64,000 nt of DNA, taken from positions 1,054,001 to 1,118,000 of the forward strand of contig CALOCQ010000002.1 of assembly GCA_942491885.1 (NCBI GenBank), in the 5' to 3' direction. Source of the DNA: CALBPI01 sp942491885. Lineage in GTDB: Bacteria > Pseudomonadota > Gammaproteobacteria > Steroidobacterales > Woeseiaceae. A model generated the notes under the pieces. The model searched no databases and was not told the origin of the DNA. It worked only from the letters and a program-made list of their open reading frames with translations. Both the position numbers and the translations under genes were made by a program. Below are positions 35,630 to 45,135 of the stretch, in pieces; position 1 is the stretch's first letter; each line of letters opens with the position of its first letter.

Positions 35630-36412
35630 CTATTCCGCCAGCGCTTCGATAAGGCCGATCTCGAGCGCCGTTTCCTGGCCGATGACTGATTGCTTCAGGC
35701 TCTTCGGCTCAACGGCTTCACTCGCAGAGAGCGCAATGCGCCCGCCCATGATCTCGGCGAAACGCTGGGGGAACAGTGGGCGACGATCCCGCTCAGCAAG
35801 GCCAATGGGTGGAATCGGCTGGTTCGTTCTGAGGTCGTATTTGTCCGACGCGCCGATCGTGTGCAGGAACTCATGTGTCAGTACGACATTGTTTCTTCCC
35901 TTGTATGCGCCGCCGGCATAGGCATTGACGATCGCGAACATGCCTTTGCGAACCCCTATGGAGTCTTCGAGCACGCGGTGCGATTCCGGATTGTGGAAGC
36001 GAACAAAGATGTGTACGTCAGGCGGGATGTCTTGCAGGCCCCGCGTCACACTGCCTACCCACCAGCGCGTGCGCAGCGACCAGAGCATCGTGCCAAGGAT
36101 GCCCGGCCGTTCCGCGAGACGCGGCGGCTGCTCCAGAAGCTTGGGACCCAGATCCATGCGCACCGGGCGCTCAAGCGACACGCCGTAGCGAGCAACTTCT
36201 CTTACGAAGAACGCCTCAACATCAGCAATACTCTCGACGGAGAGCGAATCGATGTAGCGCTCGGTAGCGGGATCGCCGTCGGCGTTGATCGGATACACCG
36301 TTACCCATAGCGTATTGTTCCAGTCTGTGCTGCGCGCGTGCGACAACCACGCGTTCAACGCGACGAACAGCAGCACACATAGCAGGACAAAAATGCGGAT
36401 GAGCTTGAACAT
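35630..36412 (-). CDS. Membrane-anchored HEXXH metallopeptidase-like protein
   Basis: The ATG at 36412 starts an N-terminal membrane anchor (MFKLIRIFVLLCVLLFVALN); an upstream ATG at 36463 is possible but adds a polar segment. About 260 residues face the periplasm. VLTHEFLHTIGASDKYD holds a HEFLH motif with a following Asp, like zincin metallopeptidases, though no third ligand can be assigned. The start VTVYPINADG is shared by an uncharacterised family. Substrate and function are unknown. Confidence 0.65.
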   Translation of the reverse strand: MFKLIRIFVLLCVLLFVALNAWLSHARSTDWNNTLWVTVYPINADGDPATERYIDSLSVESIADVEAFFVREVARYGVSLERPVRMDLGPKLLEQPPRLAERPGILGTMLWSLRTRWWVGSVTRGLQDIPPDVHIFVRFHNPESHRVLEDSIGVRKGMFAIVNAYAGGAYKGRNNVVLTHEFLHTIGASDKYDLRTNQPIPPIGLAERDRRPLFPQRFAEIMGGRIALSASEAVEPKSLKQSVIGQETALEIGLIEALAE

Positions 36413-36510
36413 GACCGTATTGAGCCAGAGCACACGATCTGTGTCGTGAACCTGGTTCACCATAATGATTTAAGGCGTGACAACTTGCGCCTACTTCTTG
36501 ACCCATTTAA

Positions 36511-37896
36511 CTAACGCAGGATCCTCGCGCGGTAGCGCCGGCCCTTGATCGGGCGCGTCGATAGTTGCCGTAACGCGGTCTTGGCCTGATCGCTCCGCAC
36601 AGCGACATAGCCAATCGTGTCGAATAAGTCGATACTGCCCACATCTTCGCCGGCGACGCCGCCCTCCGCGGTCAGCGCACCAAGCAAATCGCCGGGCCGC
36701 AGCTTGGACTTGCGCCCGCCATCGATCTGGATCGTTGTCATCGTGGGGATCAGTGACGCGCCCGTGCCATCTGATTCGTGGCTATAGAATTGCCGGATCT
36801 CGGTGTCTGGCATCAACGCCTCGACTGCGCGAAAGCGCCGACTCTCGCGTGCCTCAACGAGACTCACCGCAACGCCGCGACGCCCGGCGCGACCGGTGCG
36901 CCCGATGCGATGCACGTAAACTTCAGTTTGCTTGGGTAGTTCGTAATTGAACACCGCGTCCAGCGCGTCGACATCGAGGCCACGCGCAGCGACGTCGGTC
37001 GCAATCAGAACGCTTGCGCTGCCACTGGAGAATCGCACCAGCACTTCATTGCGCTCGCGCTGCTCGAGATCGCCATGCAGCGCAACGGCACCGATATCCT
37101 GTGTCTGCAGGAATGCCGCGACCTCCGCACAGTCGATCTTGGTGTTGCAAAAGACAAGGTTCAGCGCGCCGCCCCACTGACGCAGCGCACTGACCAGCGC
37201 TTCCCGGCGATTGTCCCGGGTTACCTCGCACCAGTACTGATCGATGTCGGCGGGTAGCTCATCGTCGGTCACGTCGACCGTCACCGGCTCACGCTGGATC
37301 CTGCGGCTCACAGCAGCAATGCTATCCGGGTAGGTCGCGCTGAACAGCAAGGTCTGACGATCACGCGGCAGTTTCTTTATCACACTGTTGATCTGATCGG
37401 TGAAGCCCATGTCCAGCATGCGATCGGCCTCGTCGAGCACAAAGGTCTTGACGTCGCCAAGCGACAGGGTTTCCTTGCCGAGATGTTTAAGAATGCGTCC
37501 GGGTGTGCCAACAACCACGTGCGGGGCGCGGTGCAGCGAGGCAACCTGCGGGCCAAACGGCGCGCCGCCACAGAGCGTCAGAATCTTGGTGTTGGCTATG
37601 CCGCGCGCGAGCCGCCTGAGTTCTTTCGCGACCTGGTCGGCCAACTCACGCGTAGGGCACAGTACCAGCGCCTGGGTGCGGAAAGATGCCGGATCGAGGC
37701 TGTTGAGGAGGCCGAGACCGAACGCTGCCGTTTTGCCGCTGCCGGTTTTCGCTCTGGCCAATACGTCGTTGCCGGCGATCACGTGCGGCAAGGTCCTGGC
37801 TTGCACCAGCGTCATTTCGAGGTAGCCGATCTCGGTCAGGTTGCCGAGTAATTCGGGTTTCAGTTCGAGTTCTTCAAATTTTGCTGGTGCAGACAT
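36511..37896 (-). CDS. dbpA: ATP-dependent RNA helicase DbpA
   Basis: DEAD-box helicase with Q motif, AKTGSGKT (motif I), PTRELADQV (Ia), DEAD (motif II), SATYP (III), VLIATDVAARGLD (V) and HRIGRTGRAG (VI). The last 75 residues (MTTIQIDGGRKSKLRPGDLL, GSIDLFDTIGYVAVR) match the DbpA-type RNA-binding domain that targets helix 92 of 23S rRNA during large-subunit assembly. The ATG at 37896 (MSAPAKFEELELKPELL) is chosen over one at 37935 because it matches the family start. Confidence 0.9.
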   Translation of the reverse strand: MSAPAKFEELELKPELLGNLTEIGYLEMTLVQARTLPHVIAGNDVLARAKTGSGKTAAFGLGLLNSLDPASFRTQALVLCPTRELADQVAKELRRLARGIANTKILTLCGGAPFGPQVASLHRAPHVVVGTPGRILKHLGKETLSLGDVKTFVLDEADRMLDMGFTDQINSVIKKLPRDRQTLLFSATYPDSIAAVSRRIQREPVTVDVTDDELPADIDQYWCEVTRDNRREALVSALRQWGGALNLVFCNTKIDCAEVAAFLQTQDIGAVALHGDLEQRERNEVLVRFSSGSASVLIATDVAARGLDVDALDAVFNYELPKQTEVYVHRIGRTGRAGRRGVAVSLVEARESRRFRAVEALMPDTEIRQFYSHESDGTGASLIPTMTTIQIDGGRKSKLRPGDLLGALTAEGGVAGEDVGSIDLFDTIGYVAVRSDQAKTALRQLSTRPIKGRRYRARILR

Positions 37897-38005
37897 GCGG
37901 GGATAGTACTCTGTGCGGCGGCGTAATGGTTGCAACGATAATGATTGTCAGAAACTTTTTGCGTAGAGTCTGGTCTTTATCCGTATTGAAAGCTGGAACG
38001 TCATC

Positions 38006-38674
38006 ATGAAAAATCGCTTCATCCCGTTGGCACTGACACTCTCCGTGGTTGCTGGTGGCTGCTATGCTGAACAAACCGGGAAAGACACGAAGAAGGTGCT
38101 GTCGGACGGCACCATTGCCGCATTGGAGCAAGCCGATATCAGTATTGCAGAGCAAGCAGCCGGCATCGTTGCCGATGAACTGAATTTGCCGATCTCGATG
38201 GTCGAGGTGGACAGCGTGCGACCGGTGGAATGGCGCGACGGCAGCATCGGCTGCCCGCAGCCGGGTCAGGCCTACGGCCAGGTCATCACTCCGGGTCACA
38301 AGATCACGGTACGCGCGGACGGCAATCTCTACGTCGTTCACGAGGCCAATGGGCGCGCCTTTCTCTGCAAACGTAACAAAGCCAAGGCTGAGCTGACGCC
38401 TGACCGTGAGTTCACCTGGGCAGCGCAGGCGGCAGTCGCACGCAAAGATCTCTCGCAAAAAATTGGTGTCCCGGAAGAGCAGATCATCATCGCCAATGCA
38501 CGTCCCCGCACCTGGCCGGACGCGTCTCTGGGATGTCCCGCTCCCGGCGATAACAAGCCCGCAGCCATGCCGGTGCCGGGTTACGTGATCACGTTGCGCC
38601 ACGGCTCGCGCGACTATACCTACCACACTGATCTGGATCGTGTGATTGCCTGTCCGGCAATAACGGAAGACTAA
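38006..38674 (+). CDS. Lipoprotein with two copies of a GCPxPG domain
   Basis: Starts with MKNRFIPLALTLSVVAGGCY, an export signal with a plausible lipobox (VAGGC). The mature 200 residues hold two copies of the same module: VEWRDGSIGCPQPGQAYGQV with a following PGHKITVRADG, and TWPDASLGCPAPGDNKPAAM with PGYVITLRHG. Such modules occur in many secreted proteins of unknown role. A strong terminator follows its stop. Confidence 0.7.
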   Translation: MKNRFIPLALTLSVVAGGCYAEQTGKDTKKVLSDGTIAALEQADISIAEQAAGIVADELNLPISMVEVDSVRPVEWRDGSIGCPQPGQAYGQVITPGHKITVRADGNLYVVHEANGRAFLCKRNKAKAELTPDREFTWAAQAAVARKDLSQKIGVPEEQIIIANARPRTWPDASLGCPAPGDNKPAAMPVPGYVITLRHGSRDYTYHTDLDRVIACPAITED

Positions 38675-38710
38675 AAAAAACCGCCCGGCAGAAAACTGCC
38701 GGGCGGTTTA
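38673..38710. terminator. Bidirectional rho-independent terminator
   Basis: Stem CCGCCCGGCA and its complement TGCCGGGCGG enclose a GAAAAC loop. An A-run precedes it and TTTA follows, so it could end both the 38006 gene and the convergent 38736 gene. Confidence 0.85.
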
Positions 38711-38735
38711 TTCGCCGCCAGATTGCGGCGTCAGG

Positions 38736-41700
38736 TTATGGACATAAACCGAAGTCACATATCGTGAAGCCTTCGTCGTTCTCGATATCGATAACAGTCA
38801 GCTTCTGCAAGCCGTTCGCATCGCTATGTGAGATCGCACCCAGTCGCTTCGAGAGCGGCCCGATTGGCAAATCCTGCCAATCGAACGTGATCGGCACCGT
38901 CTCACCGACTGTCGCAACGCTTGGTGCAGCGACGGTCAGGTTGCCGGCATCATCAACCACCCCGAACTGATTATCGAACAGGAAGATGTTCGCACTATCG
39001 ACCTCGGTATCGAACGCGTGAACAAACAGCACGTACGGGTTGAACACGGCTGCATCGAACGGGATCGGCAACGTCACATCGACCGACTCGTCCGATCCGC
39101 CGTTGGCGCTTGACGCGATCTGCGTACAAGAGCCGCCCGGACAGTAGTACAGATACAAATCAACGTCGTCGTTGCCCGACGTGTACTCGTTGTACAGCGA
39201 CCAGCGCCGGAACGCGGTGCCGGGAGCGACGTCGTCAATGATTAAAGCAAACGTGCTCGGATCGGCGAACGAGAATGCGAAGCTGTTGTCCGGGTCGTCA
39301 AGCAACGGTGGCAACAAAGAAACCGCCGCTTGATTCAAACCATGCGTCTGCGCGGTGTAGGGGCCACTGTAGCCAAACGTCACATCGAATTGGTCACTGC
39401 CGGCAGCGCCGGTACCACTAATTTCGTCTTCGGTGATAAACGCGATGGCATTAACAGCAATCGGGCTGCGCACGTCGGCGTCGCGGCGATTCTTCGCTTC
39501 CCAGGTCAGGGCACCGAATGACCAGACGTTTGGCGCGCCGGTTTCATTAGTGATCGTAACCTCATAGCTGGCGGTCTCACCCGGTCGCAGCGAAAGCTTG
39601 CTCGGTGATACAGACACGTCGAACCCTGGCGGCGCCTCGACATTAGCCGTGTAGCGCTGCTTGCGGTTACTCTTGGAACCGAAGTAACGTGCGCGCGGGT
39701 TGTAATTACCGACGGCGGTGACAGTTCTTGTCACCGTCTGGCTACCGGGCAGCTCACCGACGCCGATTGACGGCAGGTTGAGATCCGCCGGGTTTGTCGA
39801 CAGACCAAGCTGCTCTTCGATGAAGGCACAGTCTGCAGGTGTCAGAAGAGGCGAGACCGTGCCGCAACTAGCGGCCAGGTAATCCAACGCACCGGCGTCG
39901 TACGACAGCCCCGGGCTGACCGCACCATTCGGCACCACGTGACCGGCACCGAAATCGAACGGATCCGCCGGTGTGGCACCGTCTTCCTTAACGATGTCCT
40001 GACGCGCGGTTGTCATCAATGCGGACTTGATCTGAGCAGGGCTCCAGTCAGGATGCGCCTCCTTGATCAGTGCGCCAAGACCGGCAATGTGCGGGCCTGA
40101 CATGGATGTACCCGAGAGATAATCGAACAGGTCACCTTGCGAGCCGTCCGCCTGATCAGGCGAGTAGGCAGCAAGAATCTGCACGCCGGGCGCTGTGATG
40201 TCCGGCTTGATCCAGTCCGGCTCTACAAGGTAGGGCCCGCGTGACGAGAAGTTGGCCATGATGTTGCCTTCCCGCGGTTCGGTGGTGAAGGTCATGTCGT
40301 TGATGCTCGCATTCACCACAGAGTTCGCCAGCTCGGCAAGAATCTGCAGACCGGGCTCCTGATCGATCATGACACCCGGAATGCTCGATGTCAGATCCGT
40401 AGTCGTGCCGCCCATGACCGTTTTCGGGCTGTCGTTGGTATAGACCAGGACGGCTGAAGCGCCAGCGTTGACGGCGTTCTCAACCTTGTCGGTGAAGGCA
40501 CAGGCACCACGTGCGATCAGTGCAATTTGTCCGGTCAGGTCGTTTGTGAGCGGCGTACAGGCTTCGATAGGATCTGCTGCCACCACGTCAGCCGTGATGT
40601 CACCGCTCTCGCTGAGTGGCTGCGTGATCGCACCTTCAAGCGCGGAGTAATCGCCGGCCACCGACATCGGTGAGTTCACGCTGGCAGCCAGCGTAAACAG
40701 GTCACCATCGGCGGTCGATGCAGCAACCGTGGTTACCCAAGGTTCGCCGGCGTTCGTGGTCGCGAAGCCGGGGCCGCTGTTGCCGCCGGAGCGCGCGACA
40801 AACACGCCAGCATTGCTGGCATCGAAGAACGCGAGATCCTGCTGATCAACAAACGAGGCAGCGGTGCCTACAGAGAAGTTCAGGACATCGACGCCATCGG
40901 CGACTGCCTGGTCAGTTGCTGCCGCACTGTCGGAGAAAAAGCAGCTGAAATTAGTCGCGCCCGGTGCCAACCAGCAAACCTTGTAGATGGCCAGTCGCGC
41001 GCGCGGCGCCATGCCGCTGATGCGACCGACGCTGGTGCCGTTCAAACGTGCTGTAACGTCGTTACCGGCAGCGGTACTCGCCGTGTGGCTGCCATGGCCT
41101 GACGAATCGCGCGGCGACAAAAACTCGTTTTCAACAACGGAGCCAGCGCCTGCTATGAAGCCGTCAACGTACCAGCGCGCGCCGATCAGTTTGTTGTTGC
41201 AATCGGTGTCGCTCCAGCCCTCACCCGGCTGGCAGATACCTGACCAGTCTTCCGGCGGTGCCGAGTAAACCACTATGTCTTGCAGCTTTGTCAATTTCTT
41301 ACAGACATACCGGGCAAAGAAACCACGTGGCTGTTCACAAAATGCTGGCAACTCAATATCGAGCGTGTCGGAGAAGCTGGGGTGCTCCTGCACGGCGCCG
41401 GTATCCAGAACACCGACGATAACGTTTTCACCACGCAGACCAAGGTCGCGACGAAGACCGCCACGACGATCGTTCAATCCGAGAAAATCCGGCGTGTCGG
41501 CGGTATCGACCTGAACCGAGTAGTCTTCCCATACATTAAGCACATCACCGCTGCGACGCAGCGCTTCTGCTTCGCCGGGTGAAAGCTGTACTGCAAAGCC
41601 ATTCATTGTGTGGCAGTAGCTGTAGATCTTGCGATCGCTGGCGCCCATGGCGGAAAGCATTTCATCGTGCAGCGCTACCAGATGACTGGTATAGGCCGAG

Positions 41701-41963
41701 ACATGCGGCGCGCTGGCGTCGTAGCTCTCGCCGGGCGCTGGCGCCGTTGCGGCGAAGCCGGACAGGCCGCCGTCATAACTGACGCCCGGTTTCCCGTGCA
41801 TCTGGACGACATAGGTTTTGAGCGCCGATTTGGCGCCGGCATTTGGCGACACATCAGTCAGTTCAATCGGTGATTGCTGCTGTTGCAGCATCGGCGGTGG
41901 TTCGATCGCCAGCGACGAACCGGCAATAAATAGAAGCGCGACCGCGCCTAAAGCCCTGAGCAT
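38736..41963 (-). CDS. Secreted subtilisin-like serine protease (S8) with PA domain
   Basis: A 1075-residue protein with a signal peptide (MLRALGAVALLFIAGSSLA), an I9-type propeptide (TYVVQMHGKPG to about residue 150) and a subtilisin catalytic domain: Asp187 in VGVLDTG, His290 in GHGSHTAS, Asn395 in SGGNSGPG, Ser620 in SGTSMSGPH. A PA domain is inserted at about 455-545 (IALIARGACAFTDKVENAV). The C-terminal third has a fibronectin-III-like domain typical of cucumisin-type proteases and a further beta domain. It is likely released to digest proteins outside the cell. A terminator lies between it and 38674. Confidence 0.9.
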   Translation of the reverse strand: MLRALGAVALLFIAGSSLAIEPPPMLQQQQSPIELTDVSPNAGAKSALKTYVVQMHGKPGVSYDGGLSGFAATAPAPGESYDASAPHVSAYTSHLVALHDEMLSAMGASDRKIYSYCHTMNGFAVQLSPGEAEALRRSGDVLNVWEDYSVQVDTADTPDFLGLNDRRGGLRRDLGLRGENVIVGVLDTGAVQEHPSFSDTLDIELPAFCEQPRGFFARYVCKKLTKLQDIVVYSAPPEDWSGICQPGEGWSDTDCNNKLIGARWYVDGFIAGAGSVVENEFLSPRDSSGHGSHTASTAAGNDVTARLNGTSVGRISGMAPRARLAIYKVCWLAPGATNFSCFFSDSAAATDQAVADGVDVLNFSVGTAASFVDQQDLAFFDASNAGVFVARSGGNSGPGFATTNAGEPWVTTVAASTADGDLFTLAASVNSPMSVAGDYSALEGAITQPLSESGDITADVVAADPIEACTPLTNDLTGQIALIARGACAFTDKVENAVNAGASAVLVYTNDSPKTVMGGTTTDLTSSIPGVMIDQEPGLQILAELANSVVNASINDMTFTTEPREGNIMANFSSRGPYLVEPDWIKPDITAPGVQILAAYSPDQADGSQGDLFDYLSGTSMSGPHIAGLGALIKEAHPDWSPAQIKSALMTTARQDIVKEDGATPADPFDFGAGHVVPNGAVSPGLSYDAGALDYLAASCGTVSPLLTPADCAFIEEQLGLSTNPADLNLPSIGVGELPGSQTVTRTVTAVGNYNPRARYFGSKSNRKQRYTANVEAPPGFDVSVSPSKLSLRPGETASYEVTITNETGAPNVWSFGALTWEAKNRRDADVRSPIAVNAIAFITEDEISGTGAAGSDQFDVTFGYSGPYTAQTHGLNQAAVSLLPPLLDDPDNSFAFSFADPSTFALIIDDVAPGTAFRRWSLYNEYTSGNDDVDLYLYYCPGGSCTQIASSANGGSDESVDVTLPIPFDAAVFNPYVLFVHAFDTEVDSANIFLFDNQFGVVDDAGNLTVAAPSVATVGETVPITFDWQDLPIGPLSKRLGAISHSDANGLQKLTVIDIENDEGFTICDFGLCP

Positions 41964-41975
41964 GATGAATCTCCC

Positions 41976-42385
41976 TTAGCGTTTTTCGACCGCGGCATTG
42001 TCTTCTATGGACAATAAGCGGGGTTTAGCTGCTTGTCTGACTAGTTCGGCAAACGGAAAAACCGCGATGCCGCAGTAGCCGACCGGCAATATGCAACCCG
42101 GATGCCTGCCGACGTCTCCTGACAAAAATAGAATTTCGTGACGCAGTTCACGGTTTCCCGATACTCCAATAACCAAGAGTGGGTTGCAAGTACCTATTAG
42201 AACCGGCGTCCAGGATCGCTGGCATCCAAACCCTCCTGTCCGAATGCGAAATCTGAATTTGTCTTTACTGCCAGCAACTTGCAAATCGAGAGCGTTGCTC
42301 GACGGCTAGCAACTATCGTCCGCGACACCATATCTGTGCAAAAGCTTGCGCCACGAGATTGCGGATATCGGATATTACATAACGT
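41976..42385. other. Intergenic region
   Basis: About 400 bases between two minus-strand genes. A 102-codon frame on the minus strand has no homology-like features or good start, so no gene is called. It probably holds the protease promoter. Confidence 0.5.
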
Positions 42386-43486
42386 TTAATTAAGGCTAAT
42401 CTTTTTAGCCAGCATGCTGTCGCCGTGTGACACCGGATAACCCAGCCCGACCCAGCCAAATGCGCCTTCCCAAAGTACGGCAAGGTTCTCGAAACCGAGA
42501 TCGGCGAGCTGGCCGTTCACGTAGTCCGCCGCCGCGCGTGGGCACTCGCAATAAGTAACGATCCACGTACCATCACGCGGCAGGTCTGCGGCAAGCTTAC
42601 TGAAATCGCCGCGGTCGTAGTAATACGGCATCGGCACGCTGCCCTCGATGTGCGACAGCTGCCAGAGCGCCATGTTGCGGGTGTCGAGCAACACCATGCG
42701 ACGCCCGTCCTGCATCGCACCGTACAGATCGTCCGCCATCACATAGTGATCATCCTTGAGCGCAAACTCCGGCGCCTCGCCTTCGGGGTTCAGCACGTAC
42801 TGGTCTGGCGTTGGTGGCGTTTTCCATACCGGCTTGCGAACTTCCCAGCCGGTGGCACGGGCACGGATGAACGACGTCAGAGCGTCGATCTCATCGCCGG
42901 ACAGGCGATCACCGAATGCCGCCATGGGCGTGCCCTGGCGTCCGTTGGTAATCGCATGTTTGATAAACGAATCCCGCGTCATCGCCAGCATGGCCGGGTT
43001 GCCGAGTGCGGTACCGGTGATGCCCTGCCCGCTGTCGCCGTGACAGCTGCTGCACTCTTTTGCATACAGCGCCTCACCGAGAACGACATCGCCATCAATG
43101 GGCGTTTCATCCAGACCAATTTGCGAGACACCCGCCGTACTCTCGAGCCAGAACGTCATCTGCCGGATTTCGTCTTTGCCCAAAGGCCCGCCGATATCGG
43201 AATAAAAACCGGCCATCGGAGTACCGGGGCGGCCATAGGCAATCGCCATGAAGCGTTCGAGCTGACCGGCCTCGAGCAGCGACTGCGAGCGCAGCGACGG
43301 GGCATGATCATTCACATGCCCTTCGCGGTCCTTGCCGTGGCAAAGCGCGCAATATTGCTGATAGTTGTTTGCCGCGAGCTCGGCTTGCGCGTCGGTGAGA
43401 CGTTCGTCGGCTGACGCGGGTTGGCCTGCCAGCAGCAACAACGACGCACAGAAACCGGATAGTGAGAAACAAATCTTGTACTTCAT
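42386..43486 (-). CDS. Periplasmic di-haem cytochrome c fused to rhodanese
   Basis: A signal peptide (KYKICFSLSGFCASLLLLAG, cut near ASA) is followed by two cytochrome c domains: CALCH with axial Met in TPMAGF, and CSSCH with Met in TPMAAF. Residues about 250-355 are a rhodanese-like domain (VMADDLYGAMQDGRRMVLLD) with a Cys pair in VTYCECPRAA at the active-site loop position. So the mature protein carries electrons and probably handles sulfur. ATGs at 43492 and 43486 both fit; 43486 places the Lys just before the hydrophobic part. The electron partner is unknown. Confidence 0.85.
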   Translation of the reverse strand: MKYKICFSLSGFCASLLLLAGQPASADERLTDAQAELAANNYQQYCALCHGKDREGHVNDHAPSLRSQSLLEAGQLERFMAIAYGRPGTPMAGFYSDIGGPLGKDEIRQMTFWLESTAGVSQIGLDETPIDGDVVLGEALYAKECSSCHGDSGQGITGTALGNPAMLAMTRDSFIKHAITNGRQGTPMAAFGDRLSGDEIDALTSFIRARATGWEVRKPVWKTPPTPDQYVLNPEGEAPEFALKDDHYVMADDLYGAMQDGRRMVLLDTRNMALWQLSHIEGSVPMPYYYDRGDFSKLAADLPRDGTWIVTYCECPRAAADYVNGQLADLGFENLAVLWEGAFGWVGLGYPVSHGDSMLAKKISLN

Positions 43487-43661
43487 CGCCATAGCCGGGT
43501 CCTCATCACACCTTTACACCTGACTGCATAATATCGGAAATCGATGATCATGAACGCCGCCAGCAGCAAAGACCTGTGCCTGTCCTTGCCAGGTGCAACA
43601 AGGGGACATCTGCGACCGGTGATGTCAGACTCTCTATTCGAGTTTCAATTACAGTTTGCTT

Positions 43662-44627
43662 GTGTCCGAACCTGTCAAATCAATCTTGCTCGCCGGTGCC
43701 AGCGGCTACATCGGTCGTAGTGTCGCCCAACGTCTGCTCGCGGCGGGCTACCGTGTCACGGCGATCGTGCGCCCGGGCAGTAAATACGTGCTTCCGGACT
43801 GCGAAACGATCCGGGCTGAGCTCACCGATGTCGACGCACTGAACGCCGCACTGGGTGGTGTCAGGTTTGACGCGGTGATTTCCTGCATCGCGTCGCGCAG
43901 CGGCGCGCCCGACGATGCATGGCAGGTCGAATACCATGCCAATCGCAATCTCCTGAACGCGGCGAAGGCGGCTGGTGCCGATCACTTTGTTTTGCTATCA
44001 GCTATTTGCGTGCAACGCCCGCGGCTCGCCTTCCAGCATGCCAAGCTTAAGTTTGAATCCGAACTCCAGGCGGACGGCATCGACTACACGATCGTCCGGC
44101 CGACCGCGTTCTTCAAATCGCTGTCCGGTCAGATCGAACGCGTCCGCGCCGGCAAGCCCTTCATGGTGTTTGGCGATGGCACGCAAACGGCATGTAAGCC
44201 CATCAGCGAGCGTGATCTGGCGGACTACCTGGTGGATTGTCTGAGCGATCCGGCACGACGCAATCGCATACTGCCGATCGGCGGACCGGGCGCAGCACTC
44301 ACCGCACGCGAGCAAGGCGAATTATTGTTCGAGCTCACCGGCCAGCAAGCGCGGTTCCGACACATCCCGCCGGCGCTGTTCACGATCGTCGCGTCGTTGC
44401 TGACGCCAATCGGCAAACTCATTCCGGCGATTGCTGCGAAAGCCGAGTTCGCCCGTATCGGGCACTACTACGCCACGGAGTCGATGCTGGTGTGGGATGA
44501 ACAGGACCAACGCTACGATGCCGGCGCAACCCCGGGCACAGGCAACATGACGCTTCGCGAGCACTACCAGCACGTGCTCGACAAGGGCATTGACGGACAC
44601 GAGGCCGGCGAACACAAACTGTTCTAG
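43662..44627 (+). CDS. NAD(P)-dependent atypical SDR, BciA-like reductase
   Basis: Rossmann start with ILLAGASGYIGRSVAQRLLA; SAICVQRPRLAFQHAKLKFE includes the conserved Lys. HAKLKFESELQADGIDYTIV and LPIGGPGAALTAREQGELLF match divinyl chlorophyllide 8-vinyl reductases (BciA type), and the protein ends in GEHKLF as do BciA relatives (GEHAVF). No other photosynthesis gene is in the window, so the substrate is likely something else. The start is taken as GTG at 43662; TTG at 43656 is also possible. It converges with DUF2505. Confidence 0.75.
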   Translation: MSEPVKSILLAGASGYIGRSVAQRLLAAGYRVTAIVRPGSKYVLPDCETIRAELTDVDALNAALGGVRFDAVISCIASRSGAPDDAWQVEYHANRNLLNAAKAAGADHFVLLSAICVQRPRLAFQHAKLKFESELQADGIDYTIVRPTAFFKSLSGQIERVRAGKPFMVFGDGTQTACKPISERDLADYLVDCLSDPARRNRILPIGGPGAALTAREQGELLFELTGQQARFRHIPPALFTIVASLLTPIGKLIPAIAAKAEFARIGHYYATESMLVWDEQDQRYDAGATPGTGNMTLREHYQHVLDKGIDGHEAGEHKLF

Positions 44628-44636
44628 GCTTGCGGC

Positions 44637-45122
44637 TTACTCAAGCGCCTGTTTCAGATAGCGGTATTCCGCGGCAATCAGCCGCTGGCTGTCCTTGCCA
44701 ATGAAATCAGCGAGCTTGCCGCCGACCAGCGGGATGCCACAGGCCACCTCCAGCCGGATGTCATTCACGCAACCGCTGGTTTGTGGTTTCAGGTTCAGAG
44801 TGCCGCTGATTGTGACAGGCACGTTGTCGATTTCGATGGTCAGGTCGGCATGGTAAGTGTCGTCGGAGGCCTTGCGCCATGACTCGGTCTGGGTGACATG
44901 ATTCCATGGTTGAATGAAACGCTTGAGCACGCCCGGCACCTCGGCGGGCAGCTCCCGCGTGACTACAACGATGACACCATCGCCACGCTGCTTCGAGCTT
45001 TTGACGCTCACGTTGCGGGCACCCAACGCCTCATGCTTGGCGATCAATTCGGCTTCGTTAACAAACATCGAATACAGATGCGCTGTGTCGGTATCGTAGA
45101 CATGCTGGGTTTTGATTTTCAC
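44637..45122 (-). CDS. DUF2505 family protein
   Basis: The GTG at 45122 has a GGAAG site six bases upstream and gives the family-like start MKIKTQHVYDTDTAHLYSMF; a further ATG at 45161 would overlap HMG-CoA reductase. The 161-residue sequence (LIAKHEALGARNVSVKSSKQ, LPAEVPGVLKRFIQPWNHVT, GGKLADFIGKDSQRLIAAE) matches DUF2505, a START-like fold predicted to bind lipid or other hydrophobic ligands. It is the last gene of the seven-gene operon, 13 bases after the reductase. Confidence 0.75.
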   Translation of the reverse strand: MKIKTQHVYDTDTAHLYSMFVNEAELIAKHEALGARNVSVKSSKQRGDGVIVVVTRELPAEVPGVLKRFIQPWNHVTQTESWRKASDDTYHADLTIEIDNVPVTISGTLNLKPQTSGCVNDIRLEVACGIPLVGGKLADFIGKDSQRLIAAEYRYLKQALE

Positions 45123-45135
45123 CGCATGCTTCCGT

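Noticed and set aside
41976..42284. A 102-codon minus-strand frame upstream of the protease
   Set aside because: No good start, no recognisable feature, and it overlaps the likely promoter of the protease gene.
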